Below are positions 22,637-30,717 of a stretch of 41,045 nucleotides of DNA, in pieces (position 1 is the first letter of the stretch; the number at the start of each line of letters is the position of its first letter). Under the pieces are notes generated by a model that saw only the letters and a list, made by a program, of their open reading frames with translations, was not told the DNA's origin and made no database searches. The DNA comes from a virus. The position numbers and the translations under genes were made by a program. The DNA is taken from positions 1 to 41,045 of the IMG/VR virus record IMGVR_UViG_3300035198_000017; one strand, given 5' to 3'.

Positions 22637-22948
22637 ATGCACCAAAATTGTGACTGGTGCGGTAGAACATTAAGAGAAAGTGAAAGTGTAACTCAAAGAA
22701 GTAAACTTAATCCCTGTACTAACCAAACAACACTGTATTATTTATGTGATGACTGTAACATATTTCCAAGTAAAGAAAGTATGGAATATTATAAAGGATA
22801 CTTAGTTAATTGGGCATTACTTGATATTCCAATAGAATTAGAAAGTATAGATAGTGTATGTGTAAATGGACAATGGAATGTAACATTAAATATTCTAGTT
22901 AAATATAGTGGAGAAACAAGTTTAGTGAGGAAAAATTGGGTGGCTTAA
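22637..22948 (+). CDS. Zinc-ribbon hypothetical protein
   Basis: 103 residues. C-D-W-C-G-R and L-C-D-D-C form a ribbon in the first 45 residues; the rest is mixed alpha/beta. It sits between scaffold and portal genes, so it may be a minor head protein. No family recognised. Confidence 0.6.
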   Translation: MHQNCDWCGRTLRESESVTQRSKLNPCTNQTTLYYLCDDCNIFPSKESMEYYKGYLVNWALLDIPIELESIDSVCVNGQWNVTLNILVKYSGETSLVRKNWVA

Positions 22949-23230
22949 ATGGATAATGAGTTAGCTAATAAAATATTAGAGAAGTTAGATAAGTTAGAAG
23001 AAATAGGATTAATGCAAGTTATATTGTTAATAGAAAACAATGGATTAAATAAAAAGTTAAATTATATAAGTGGAACAGATAAAGATTTCACTATACAAGA
23101 ATTTAAAGAAGAAATGGATTATTTAGTGCAACTTACTAAATGTTTAACACAGAAAGGTGTAGTGTGTCCAATACGTGGATTAACACGTAAAATAGGTAAA
23201 GGATTAAAAGAGGAAGAAGAAAATGAGTGA
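22949..23230 (+). CDS. Helical hypothetical protein
   Basis: 93 residues, predicted mainly helical, charged ends, one C-P-I-R. It begins immediately after the upstream stop and overlaps the portal start by 8 bases. Possibly an assembly factor for the portal. Confidence 0.55.
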   Translation: MDNELANKILEKLDKLEEIGLMQVILLIENNGLNKKLNYISGTDKDFTIQEFKEEMDYLVQLTKCLTQKGVVCPIRGLTRKIGKGLKEEEENE

Positions 23231-24920
23231 AAATAAAATAGTTAAGAGGACAGAAGTTAAGAAGGGATTATTTACAAAGCTAAAAGAAAGATTATGGGGT
23301 ACGCCTACTGAACCTATACCTACCACAATTACTACTGGAAGAGCAGTATTAGGACAGGTTGAACAAGCAATAGGTGTATATGTTACTCCATCATTTAGAG
23401 AAATGGTTACTACGTTTTGGGAAGACCCAGTATTACGTGAAGGAATAATAATGTTTGCTCATCAAGTAGTTAGTACAGGATTTTATTTAACAGCTAATCC
23501 TACTTATGATTTAAAGATTAATGGTAAAACAGCATTAGATATAATTAAAGAATGGTGTGATGAAAACAACTTAGACGTTAAAATGTTAGAGATAGTTACC
23601 GAATTACAAGCATTTGGAAATAGTTTCTTTAGAATAGATGAAAAGTATGGTTTACAGAAGATACCTGTAGAGGCAGTATGGAGAGCTGTTCCAATAGATA
23701 GTGTTACACCTCTACAGGTTAAATATAATTTACAATTAGTTCCTTTATATGGAAGTATAATAATACCCTGGGGAGAATTTATACATTTTAGAATTAACAT
23801 TACAGGATATAAAGCACCATTCGGTATGGGTCAAATATACAGTTTATTATGTAAACCTACAGATAGTGAAGGAAATACTGCACCAAGCATTTATGATATA
23901 CGTTTACAAATGAGGCGTAGTTTACATGAAGGATTTAGAAAGTTTAGTTTCGGTAATGAATTATGGTCTTTTGAAGGTATGAGTAATGAAGATTTTGATA
24001 ATCAGAAAATAGCTGAAAATATAGCTAATATGAGTAGTACAGGTAATAGGATAGCAACTAACACTAAAGCAAGAGTACAAATAGCTGTACCAGAAAGAAC
24101 ACAAACATATGACAAGTTTATTGAAGCTATGGAGAATGAGTTTTATATAGCACTAGCAGAACCATCATTAAAGTTAGGTTTAGAAAAAGGTTTTACTAAA
24201 AGTACAGCTATTATTGCTAGTGAATTATATAAGAATAAACTAGCTAATATGAGGAAATGTATTAAACAACAATTAGAAGATTTATTTAAACAAATACTTA
24301 ACAAGTTAGGTTATGATGGTAAAAAAGCAGAAATACAGTTATTCTTTGGACCAGAAGAACAACCTACGTATGATAGTAAAGACATATTTAATGCTGTACA
24401 AATGAAAATTATAGGTGTAGATGAAGCTAGAGAATTATTACGTAAATACTTAAAGTGGGACTTAAAGCCTATTGAATTACCAGAAGATGCAGTTGAAACT
24501 AAAATGAATATTATGGGTACTAAAGATACTGGAATGATAGGTAAACCTTACACTCCAGTATTACCTATGAAAAGAGAAAGTTTAGTTGAACCTAAAATAG
24601 TAGTTACAGAATTAAAAGATGGATTAGCAGGGTACAATGAAGATTTCAGCACTATATATATTGATAAGTTAGTACCAGAATGGATGCATGAACCATTAAT
24701 TGAACATGAAAAACTAGAATATTATTTAATAAGTAATGGAATATCATGGGATTATGCTCATAGGAGAGCAACACAATATGAACGTATAATAGCTGAAGAA
24801 AAAGGACTTAAATGGGAAGATTATAACAAGTTATATTTAGATTTACTTAATAAAATAAGAAAAAGAGGAAGTAGTAATCCTCAAGATATAATGGTTAAAG
24901 GAGGAAAGAGTGGTAAATGA
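23223..24920 (+). CDS. Portal protein with C-terminal HExxE-like domain
   Basis: 565 residues. The central part (about 60-410) has portal-like features: R-E-G-I-I-M-F-A-H-Q-V, a W-C-D-E-N-N segment, L-Q-A-F-G-N-S-F-F-R-I, V-P-I-D-S-V-T-P, I-I-P-W-G-E-F-I-H-F, and a long crown helix region with S-T-A-I-I-A-S-E. The last 100 residues are an extra domain with E-H-E-K-L-E (His495, Glu496, Glu499) and Y-A-H-R-R-A-T, recalling small metal-dependent domains seen in other phage proteins. The portal forms the ring through which DNA enters the head. Confidence 0.85.
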   Translation: MSENKIVKRTEVKKGLFTKLKERLWGTPTEPIPTTITTGRAVLGQVEQAIGVYVTPSFREMVTTFWEDPVLREGIIMFAHQVVSTGFYLTANPTYDLKINGKTALDIIKEWCDENNLDVKMLEIVTELQAFGNSFFRIDEKYGLQKIPVEAVWRAVPIDSVTPLQVKYNLQLVPLYGSIIIPWGEFIHFRINITGYKAPFGMGQIYSLLCKPTDSEGNTAPSIYDIRLQMRRSLHEGFRKFSFGNELWSFEGMSNEDFDNQKIAENIANMSSTGNRIATNTKARVQIAVPERTQTYDKFIEAMENEFYIALAEPSLKLGLEKGFTKSTAIIASELYKNKLANMRKCIKQQLEDLFKQILNKLGYDGKKAEIQLFFGPEEQPTYDSKDIFNAVQMKIIGVDEARELLRKYLKWDLKPIELPEDAVETKMNIMGTKDTGMIGKPYTPVLPMKRESLVEPKIVVTELKDGLAGYNEDFSTIYIDKLVPEWMHEPLIEHEKLEYYLISNGISWDYAHRRATQYERIIAEEKGLKWEDYNKLYLDLLNKIRKRGSSNPQDIMVKGGKSGK

Positions 24921-25807
24921 CTGCATATTGTAGTATAGACGATGTAAAAGATAGATTGTTGATTGCTACTAGTGACACTAGTTATGATACTGCTTTAAAC
25001 AATGCAGTTAATGAAGCTAGTGTAGTATGTGACATGTTTTTAAGAGCATACACTAATGTTCCTTTAACTAGTCCCTATCCAGATGAAGTAAGATATGCTA
25101 GTGCTGATATTGCAGCAAGCATATTTAAACGTAGAATGATGCCTGAAGATGTTACACTTAGAGGAGCATTACAACCTGACCAACTTAACCAGATGGATGC
25201 TACTGGATGGTTTGCTCTAGGAATACGTAAACTAGAACAATATATTAAAAGTAAATATGTAGTGCAGGATAAACCATTTACATCTAATACTGTTTATAAT
25301 CCAGAAATATATATTGAATTAATGAGTAAAGGAGTAATTACTCCTGCTGAAGCTAGACAATATGTTACTGGAGCTACACAGGCAACTGTTAAAGAATTAA
25401 AAGATGTTATAATTACTCTTACACAAACAATTAACGCTACTCAAACATTAAATGATACTATTGCTAGAGCAGAAAACTTAACGAAAACATTAAATGAAAC
25501 AATTACTAGAGCAACTAATGAAACATTAAATACAACACGGACACAAATGCAAACTTTAACAGACAACTTAACTAAAACTATAGTGCAATCTTTAAATGAT
25601 ACTATTACTAGAGTGTTAACAGAAACAACTAACCAAACAATAAGTAAACAATTAACAGATGCTTTAAATGAAACTGTAAATAGAATAATTGCAGAAACAA
25701 GTAATAAAACAGAAACGTTAGATGCTACTAGGACTATAGGTGAATATCATAAACAGAGACAATTAAAAGTAATTAAAGGTAAAGCGGATAGTGATAGTTA
25801 TGAGTAA
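24917..25807 (+). CDS. Head-tail connector with Asn/Thr-rich coiled-coil tail
   Basis: 296 residues. Residues 1-115 (Y-C-S-I-D-D-V-K-D-R-L ... Y-A-S-A-D-I-A-A-S-I-F) match the helical pattern of gp6-type adaptor proteins that dock under the portal. Residues 150-270 are heptad repeats rich in Thr, Asn and Leu (T-L-N-E-T-I-T-R-A), a long coiled coil not usual in such adaptors, possibly reaching into the tail. Starts by ATGA overlap with the portal. Confidence 0.7.
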   Translation: MTAYCSIDDVKDRLLIATSDTSYDTALNNAVNEASVVCDMFLRAYTNVPLTSPYPDEVRYASADIAASIFKRRMMPEDVTLRGALQPDQLNQMDATGWFALGIRKLEQYIKSKYVVQDKPFTSNTVYNPEIYIELMSKGVITPAEARQYVTGATQATVKELKDVIITLTQTINATQTLNDTIARAENLTKTLNETITRATNETLNTTRTQMQTLTDNLTKTIVQSLNDTITRVLTETTNQTISKQLTDALNETVNRIIAETSNKTETLDATRTIGEYHKQRQLKVIKGKADSDSYE

Positions 25808-26066
25808 AGAACCTGAGACTGGTGTTTTGGGTAAAGATGGAGCGTTAGTCTGTAAGACTATTGGTGGAACAAGTAATGGATGTATAGGTGAATTAATACA
25901 ATTAGCGAGTACTCCATTTGAAAAAAAAGCAGTAATAGAGTTTGCTACTATAGAACGAAAGAGTGCTGAAGAATTAAGTAAAATAAAGACAGAACTTAAA
26001 TATTTAAAATGGTTAATACTAACTGTTTTAGCTACAGTTGTATTAACTAAGTTTATAGGAGGATAG
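25800..26066 (+). CDS. C-terminally anchored membrane protein
   Basis: 88 residues from ATG 25800. The middle is a charged helix, and the C-terminus (L-K-W-L-I-L-T-V-L-A-T-V-V-L) is one membrane helix ending in G-G. It resembles virion-associated or holin-like proteins but is unassigned. Overlaps the connector gene by 8 bases. Confidence 0.6.
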   Translation: MSKEPETGVLGKDGALVCKTIGGTSNGCIGELIQLASTPFEKKAVIEFATIERKSAEELSKIKTELKYLKWLILTVLATVVLTKFIGG

Positions 26067-26075
26067 TTATGGTTT

Positions 26076-26106
26076 ATTTAGACCATAAAATATATTATAT
26101 AGAGGT
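26076..26106 (+). promoter_or_regulatory. Possible internal promoter with hairpin-like repeat
   Basis: AATATATTATATAGAGGTG (26088-26106) nearly repeats 35300-35316 and resembles the downstream block of the late promoters. Just before it, TATGGT (26068-26073) and ACCATA form an inverted repeat with an 8-base gap. It could be a TATA box for the 26116 gene or a processing site. Confidence 0.4.
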
Positions 26107-26115
26107 GAATAAAGA

Positions 26116-26646
26116 ATGAAAGTAAACAAAATGGTAGTAGTTGATAGTGTAGAAACAATAGTTAAAGACAAGTATGGAAACATTAAAAGTAGACATGTAT
26201 ACCCAGATGACTATGGTCTATTACATAAGTTACTAGTGAAACTTGGATTAAGACATAACAGTATAGTTAGTGCTGGAATGGCAGCAGTTGCTGGGTTAAT
26301 ACTTACTGATGTTGGAGGTACAGCGTTTGATTATGTAGCTTTTGGAAGTAACAATACTGCAGTTACAGTTAATGATACTGCTTTAGGAACAGAAATTAAA
26401 CGTAAAGCAGGTACAGGTACAAGAGTAACCACAACTTATGCTAATGATACTGCACAATTAGTGGCATCATTTAGTAGTGCCGATGGTTTAACTGGTACAA
26501 GTACAATATGGGAATGTGGAATGTTTAATGCTGCTACTGCAGGAACAATGTTGTTTAGACAAGTGTATAGTGCTGCTGACACGTTAAATTGGGATGCTGG
26601 AGACACTTATCAACTAACACTTAAAGTACAAGTCAAGCAGGGTTAA
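26116..26646 (+). CDS. Tail or surface structural protein
   Basis: 176 residues. The stretch D-Y-V-A-F-G-S-N-N-T-A, then T-A-L-G-T-E-I-K-R-K, W-E-C-G-M-F-N-A and G-T-M-L-F-R matches a beta-sandwich pattern frequent in phage tail/fibre proteins (A-x-G-x-G-x-T ... A-L-x-x-E ... E-x-G-L-F-x-A). It is likely exposed on the virion. A pyrimidine tract follows the gene. Confidence 0.65.
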   Translation: MKVNKMVVVDSVETIVKDKYGNIKSRHVYPDDYGLLHKLLVKLGLRHNSIVSAGMAAVAGLILTDVGGTAFDYVAFGSNNTAVTVNDTALGTEIKRKAGTGTRVTTTYANDTAQLVASFSSADGLTGTSTIWECGMFNAATAGTMLFRQVYSAADTLNWDAGDTYQLTLKVQVKQG

Positions 26647-26648
26647 AC

Positions 26649-26670
26649 TCTTTATTTCTCTATTTTCTTT
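26649..26670 (+). terminator. Pyrimidine-tract terminator
   Basis: The 22 bases after the stop are almost all T and C (CTCTTTATTTCTC, TATTTTCTTT), which fits an archaeal T-rich termination signal. The following gene may be transcribed by read-through. Confidence 0.45.
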
Positions 26671-26681
26671 AGGTGATATAC

Positions 26682-27152
26682 GTGGATGTTGCATCTAAAA
26701 TCTATGATATACTCTATAATAATTGGAATATTAGTAATCCCTCTAAAACAGATATAACATGGAAGAAAGATGAGTTTGACCCTAAAGGACCATTATTTCA
26801 AGTTGTAATAGAGAATTATCCTGCTAGGAAAGTTTGGGTTGTAGATAATACTTATAGAGTTGAACATAATGTTAGAATAACTATTTATTGTAAACCTAAA
26901 AGGTATGATTTAACAACTATTGATAATACTAGAACACAATGGTTTAATATTAAAAATGAAGTGGATAGAATATTAAGAGAAAACAAGTATACTGTTACAG
27001 ATATAGATATTGTACAATTAAGAGATGGATGGAATGATAGAGACACTATTGCTGTAGGTAGAGGAATAAAGAAAGCATTTCTAGGAAAGAAACATCCTAT
27101 TATATGGTATTCAGAACAAATAGTAACCTGTATATATTATGAAGGTGTATAA
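26682..27152 (+). CDS. Tail completion-type protein
   Basis: About 156 residues from GTG 26682, preferred because AGGTGAT (26671-26677) lies 4-5 bases upstream; GTG 26673 is inside that site. V-D-V-A-S-K-I-Y-D-I-L-Y-N-N-W, V-V-I-E-N-Y-P-A-R-K and R-I-T-I-Y-C-K-P-K suggest the alpha/beta fold of phage tail terminators or neck proteins. Placement between connector and tail genes agrees. Confidence 0.55.
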   Translation: MDVASKIYDILYNNWNISNPSKTDITWKKDEFDPKGPLFQVVIENYPARKVWVVDNTYRVEHNVRITIYCKPKRYDLTTIDNTRTQWFNIKNEVDRILRENKYTVTDIDIVQLRDGWNDRDTIAVGRGIKKAFLGKKHPIIWYSEQIVTCIYYEGV

Positions 27153-27153
27153 C

Positions 27154-27600
27154 ATGATAATTTTAAGACCTAAATTAATTAAAATAGGAAAAGATGCTGG
27201 TAATGCTGTTAATTGGACAAGTGTTCGTAGTGTAAAATATAAAGAAGTTAGTCCTTGGGTACATATTGATATACCTGGAGGATTAATGGTTCATCAACAT
27301 ATTAAAAGTCCACATGTAACTGGAGAAATAAGATGTAAAGATTTTAATCAATTATATACTGCTTTATTTAATACTCCAATAGATAGTAGTAATCGTACAG
27401 CTATAGATACAACTAATTTTTACACTAAATGGCAAGTAGACTATTTAAGAATAGTAGTTGTAGCTGAAAATAAAACAGAGTTAACTTTACAAGTAGATGG
27501 ATTTAAAGTTACAAGTTTATATCCTCATAATATAGAGTTAGGAGTAGAAACAGAATGGATAGTTGAGTTTAGTGCTGACCGCATTATAAAGGAGGTATAA
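27154..27600 (+). CDS. Tail structural protein (tube candidate)
   Basis: About 148 residues from ATG 27154, 6 bases after GAAGGTG; ATG 27139 overlaps that site. Beta-rich, with W-V-H-I-D-I-P-G-G, H-V-T-G-E-I-R-C and a long strand L-R-I-V-V-V-A-E-N-K-T. Order in the operon suggests a tail-tube or tail-associated protein. Confidence 0.5.
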   Translation: MIILRPKLIKIGKDAGNAVNWTSVRSVKYKEVSPWVHIDIPGGLMVHQHIKSPHVTGEIRCKDFNQLYTALFNTPIDSSNRTAIDTTNFYTKWQVDYLRIVVVAENKTELTLQVDGFKVTSLYPHNIELGVETEWIVEFSADRIIKEV

Positions 27601-27604
27601 TATA

Positions 27605-28090
27605 TTGAGTACTCCTTATTATCCTATTAGAGGACTTGAAGATATACTTGCTAAGTTTAGGGAAGAATTAAATAATGCATTAGCTCCTATTTATGAAAGA
27701 CTTGATAGATTAGAGGATGCTGTGTTTAAAGAGGGTGTTCCTGTAGAAAGAGTAACTCCTGAAGTTGCTCCTACAGAAGGTGGAGAGGAAACTGAAAGGT
27801 TAGATAGTGATAGTTTAAGAGATTACATTATACAGGTACGTTATTTAAATATTGCTTTACGTGGTTATGGACAATTACTTAAGGAATTAGGATTACCTAA
27901 AGATATGAGACAAGCATTAACTAAAATAGAAGATATGGTTATGGTAATACTTCGTGCTATACAATTAATTAGAATATTAACATGGATGATGGAAGGAGTA
28001 TATATTGCTGGACCAATGGGATGGTTAGTTGCTGGAGGATTCTTTAGTGGAATGATAGCTTATGGAGGAAAAACTTTAGGAGGATTTTAA
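27605..28090 (+). CDS. Coiled-coil protein with hydrophobic C-terminus (mini tape-measure candidate)
   Basis: 161 residues from TTG 27605 behind a strong GGAGGT site. Residues 10-45 form a coiled coil; an acidic linker follows; the last 60 residues hold two hydrophobic helices with a Gly-rich turn ([15 protein letters not shown]). It stands where a tape-measure gene is expected and has the helix plus hydrophobic segment seen in tape measures, but it is far shorter. Function uncertain. Confidence 0.5.
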   Translation: MSTPYYPIRGLEDILAKFREELNNALAPIYERLDRLEDAVFKEGVPVERVTPEVAPTEGGEETERLDSDSLRDYIIQVRYLNIALRGYGQLLKELGLPKDMRQALTKIEDMVMVILRAIQLIRILTWMMEGVYIAGPMGWLVAGGFFSGMIAYGGKTLGGF

Positions 28091-28092
28091 TT

Positions 28093-30717
28093 ATGACATG
28101 GTTAACTGGTTGGTCTTATAGAAAAAGTCACGTAATAAACAGTGCAAATAATGCTGGAACAAATTATACAGTTAAAATTAAAGTTAGTAATTTTACTTAT
28201 ATTGAGGAACCAACAAACCCAATTCTTGTTCCTGGAGCAGGTGATATTATGTATTCTCCAACTATTGTAATTGATGGCTCCACATGGTGGATGTGGTACG
28301 GAGGAGCAGATGAAGCTGGTCATTATGATTGGATATATGTTGCACAATCTACTAATGGAGTTTCATGGACCAAAGGCACAAATGGAACTGCTCTGTATGT
28401 TCTACAACCCTCTGCTTCAGGATGGGATTCTGCTCATGTTAATGACCCAACAGTTGTAAAAGTGGGAAGTACCTATTATATGTATTATACTGGTTGTCCA
28501 GCTGCTGGACAAGACAGAATAGGATTAGCAACAGCAACCTCACCATATCAGCAACCTTGGACTAAAGAAGCAACAAATCCTGTTTTAGATTATGGATATA
28601 ATGCTAACGAATACTATGTAGGACGACCAACAGTTCTTTATGAAGATGGTATATTCAAGATGTGGTATGATGGACAGACATCAGCTAATGTTTCTACGGG
28701 AATTTATTATGCTACAAGCACAGATGGTAAAACTTGGACCCGATATGGAAAAGTTATAGACGGTAGTTATGCTTCACCTACAGTTTGGCGAGATTCTGCT
28801 AATAAACTTAGAATGATTGTTAATTCTACTGAAACTACTTCGCCAAGAAAGTTATATTTATTTGAAGGAACAAATGAAACAACGTGGACGTTGAAGAAGA
28901 CTGATTTAATTCCAGCTTCTAGTGCAGCTTGGCATACAACTTCAGTAGACACAGCGTTTCTTATGAAACATCCCACCAGTGGAAAATACTGGGTTTACTT
29001 TGCAGGAGGAAATGCAACTTTTGGACATTGGAGAATTGGATTAGCGTATGAGAATGTTGATAGTGGGGAAAATGTTGCCTTAGGAAATAATGTACGTACA
29101 GATTTCGGTGATGTAAGATTCACTAGTAGCGATGGGACTACGCTTCTTGATTATTGGATGGAAAGTGAAACAGATAATGATAATGCTGTATTTTGGGTTG
29201 AAGTAAGTGATAATTTAAGTGCAGGTAACGTTACAATTTACATTTACTATGGGAATGCAACTGCTACAACAACAAGCAACGGTGCCAATACATTTCTGTT
29301 TTTTGATGATTTTAGTGGTGACTTAAGTAAATGGACAGTTGAATCAGGCACATGGTCAATAGTTTCTGGAGAACTTCAACACACGGGAGCAGGTGCAGAC
29401 AGAACAATACATGCGAATGCAACTTTGCCAAATGATTATGCAGTTCATTGGAAAGCAAAGTTTACATCAACTGCTTGGATTAATGTTTTGGCAATGGGAG
29501 CAAGATGGACTGGTACTTGGGGCGCAACTGGCTTTTCAACTTACTATGCTGACATGCGACCAGGAGACCCTGAAACTACAACATTTAAAAAATGGAGCTT
29601 AGCAAAAAGAGTGGTTACAACTGATACAGCTTTAGCTGTATCAACTTACTCTTATTCTGCGAATGTTTATTACAAAGGAGAACTCCGTGTTTATGGCACT
29701 AATCAATATGCCCTCATTAACGGTGGAACTCCTTTATCTGCAACTGATACAACGATAACTTCAGGAACTATAGGATTAAGGGCAAATATTCAGTCTGGAC
29801 AGTATGGGTATTATGATGACATTTTTGTAAGAAAATATGTTAGTCCTGAGCCTGCTCATGGAAGTTGGGGAACTGAAGAAACAGCTCCTGCTCAAGTTAG
29901 TAGGACTATTACTGAGTATTTAGCTAATTTAGATATTAAAGGTAGAGTTGCTAGTTTGTATAGAAGTAAAATTGATTATGTTGGATTGTTAGATACTAAA
30001 GTAAGATTAAGTAATATATTTAGAGTGTTTGCTGAACAATTAGGATTGTTTGATACTAAAATGAAAGGATTATTAAAAATTATTAATGAACAATTAGGAT
30101 TGTTAGATAAAAAAATTAAAATGTTAAGTAAAGTTATGAAGGATTATATTGGTTTATCAGATATAAAAAGTAGAGTAGCATCTTTATATAGAATGTTTAT
30201 TGAGTATATAGGTTTAACAGATAAAAAATTTAAAACATTGTCCAGAATGTTTAGTGAAGTTCTAGGATTAATAGATAGCGTTATACATCAAGCAATATTT
30301 GTTATTTATAGGACAATTGTAGAGTATGTAGGGTTATTGGAAAGTAAATATAAAACATTATCTAAAATAACTACTGAAAAAATTGCATTGTCAGATGTGA
30401 AAAGTAGAATAGCGTCATTACATAGAATATTTATTGATTATGTAGGGTTACTAGATATAAAACGTAAAAGTTTAAATAAAACTATTATACAATATGTTGC
30501 ATTATTAGAAAGTAAAATGAAAACGTTAAGTAAAACCATTAAAGATTATATTGGATTATTAGATGCTTCTTTACATAATAAAGTACTAATTATAACTCGT
30601 ACTGTAATGGAATATTTAGGTGTAAAAGATGCTTATAGTAGAATAATTAGTTTATTAAAATATATAAAATGGAGATATTTTCAGCATCCTAAACAACATG
30701 TTGAGGTGGAAAGTTAA
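28093..30717 (+). CDS. Large mosaic fibre-like protein: DUF2341, propeller, LamG-like, GLLD repeats
   Basis: 874 residues. Residues 1-36 (L-T-G-W-S-Y-R-K) begin a DUF2341-type domain, which resumes near 335 with [16 protein letters not shown] and I-Y-I-Y-Y-G-N. Between them about 290 residues repeat [14 protein letters not shown]-type blades, a GH43/sialidase-like beta-propeller. Residues 410-595 look like a LamG/concanavalin domain. Residues 603-865 are thirteen repeats of 17-22 residues (E-Y-I-G-L-L-D-x-K). Probably a receptor-binding or glycan-degrading tail protein. The part coded by about 28200-29880 is richer in G+C than its flanks. Confidence 0.7.
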   Translation: MTWLTGWSYRKSHVINSANNAGTNYTVKIKVSNFTYIEEPTNPILVPGAGDIMYSPTIVIDGSTWWMWYGGADEAGHYDWIYVAQSTNGVSWTKGTNGTALYVLQPSASGWDSAHVNDPTVVKVGSTYYMYYTGCPAAGQDRIGLATATSPYQQPWTKEATNPVLDYGYNANEYYVGRPTVLYEDGIFKMWYDGQTSANVSTGIYYATSTDGKTWTRYGKVIDGSYASPTVWRDSANKLRMIVNSTETTSPRKLYLFEGTNETTWTLKKTDLIPASSAAWHTTSVDTAFLMKHPTSGKYWVYFAGGNATFGHWRIGLAYENVDSGENVALGNNVRTDFGDVRFTSSDGTTLLDYWMESETDNDNAVFWVEVSDNLSAGNVTIYIYYGNATATTTSNGANTFLFFDDFSGDLSKWTVESGTWSIVSGELQHTGAGADRTIHANATLPNDYAVHWKAKFTSTAWINVLAMGARWTGTWGATGFSTYYADMRPGDPETTTFKKWSLAKRVVTTDTALAVSTYSYSANVYYKGELRVYGTNQYALINGGTPLSATDTTITSGTIGLRANIQSGQYGYYDDIFVRKYVSPEPAHGSWGTEETAPAQVSRTITEYLANLDIKGRVASLYRSKIDYVGLLDTKVRLSNIFRVFAEQLGLFDTKMKGLLKIINEQLGLLDKKIKMLSKVMKDYIGLSDIKSRVASLYRMFIEYIGLTDKKFKTLSRMFSEVLGLIDSVIHQAIFVIYRTIVEYVGLLESKYKTLSKITTEKIALSDVKSRIASLHRIFIDYVGLLDIKRKSLNKTIIQYVALLESKMKTLSKTIKDYIGLLDASLHNKVLIITRTVMEYLGVKDAYSRIISLLKYIKWRYFQHPKQHVEVES
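28200..29880 (+). other. Compositional island inside fibre gene
   Basis: Codon use changes sharply within one reading frame. For example 29521-29580 has 30 of 60 bases G or C, while 30121-30180 has 15 of 60. The island coincides with the propeller, second half of DUF2341 and LamG-like region, so it looks like recently acquired receptor-binding sequence that has not adapted to the virus. Confidence 0.7.
29899..30690 (+). repeat. Thirteen imperfect GLLD protein repeats
   Basis: In the fibre protein C-terminus the pattern [RK]-x-[IF]-x-[ED]-Y-[IVL]-G-L-L-D-x-K-x-[KR]-x-L-S recurs about thirteen times in 17-22-residue steps. DNA copies have diverged. Similar E-x-L-G-L-x-D repeats occur in archaeal surface and viral proteins as far as I recall. 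Confidence 0.75.

Noticed and set aside
28271-28459. Alternative + frame in the fibre gene island
   Set aside because: It overlaps the 874-residue frame fully, lacks a ribosome site and results from the higher G+C content there.
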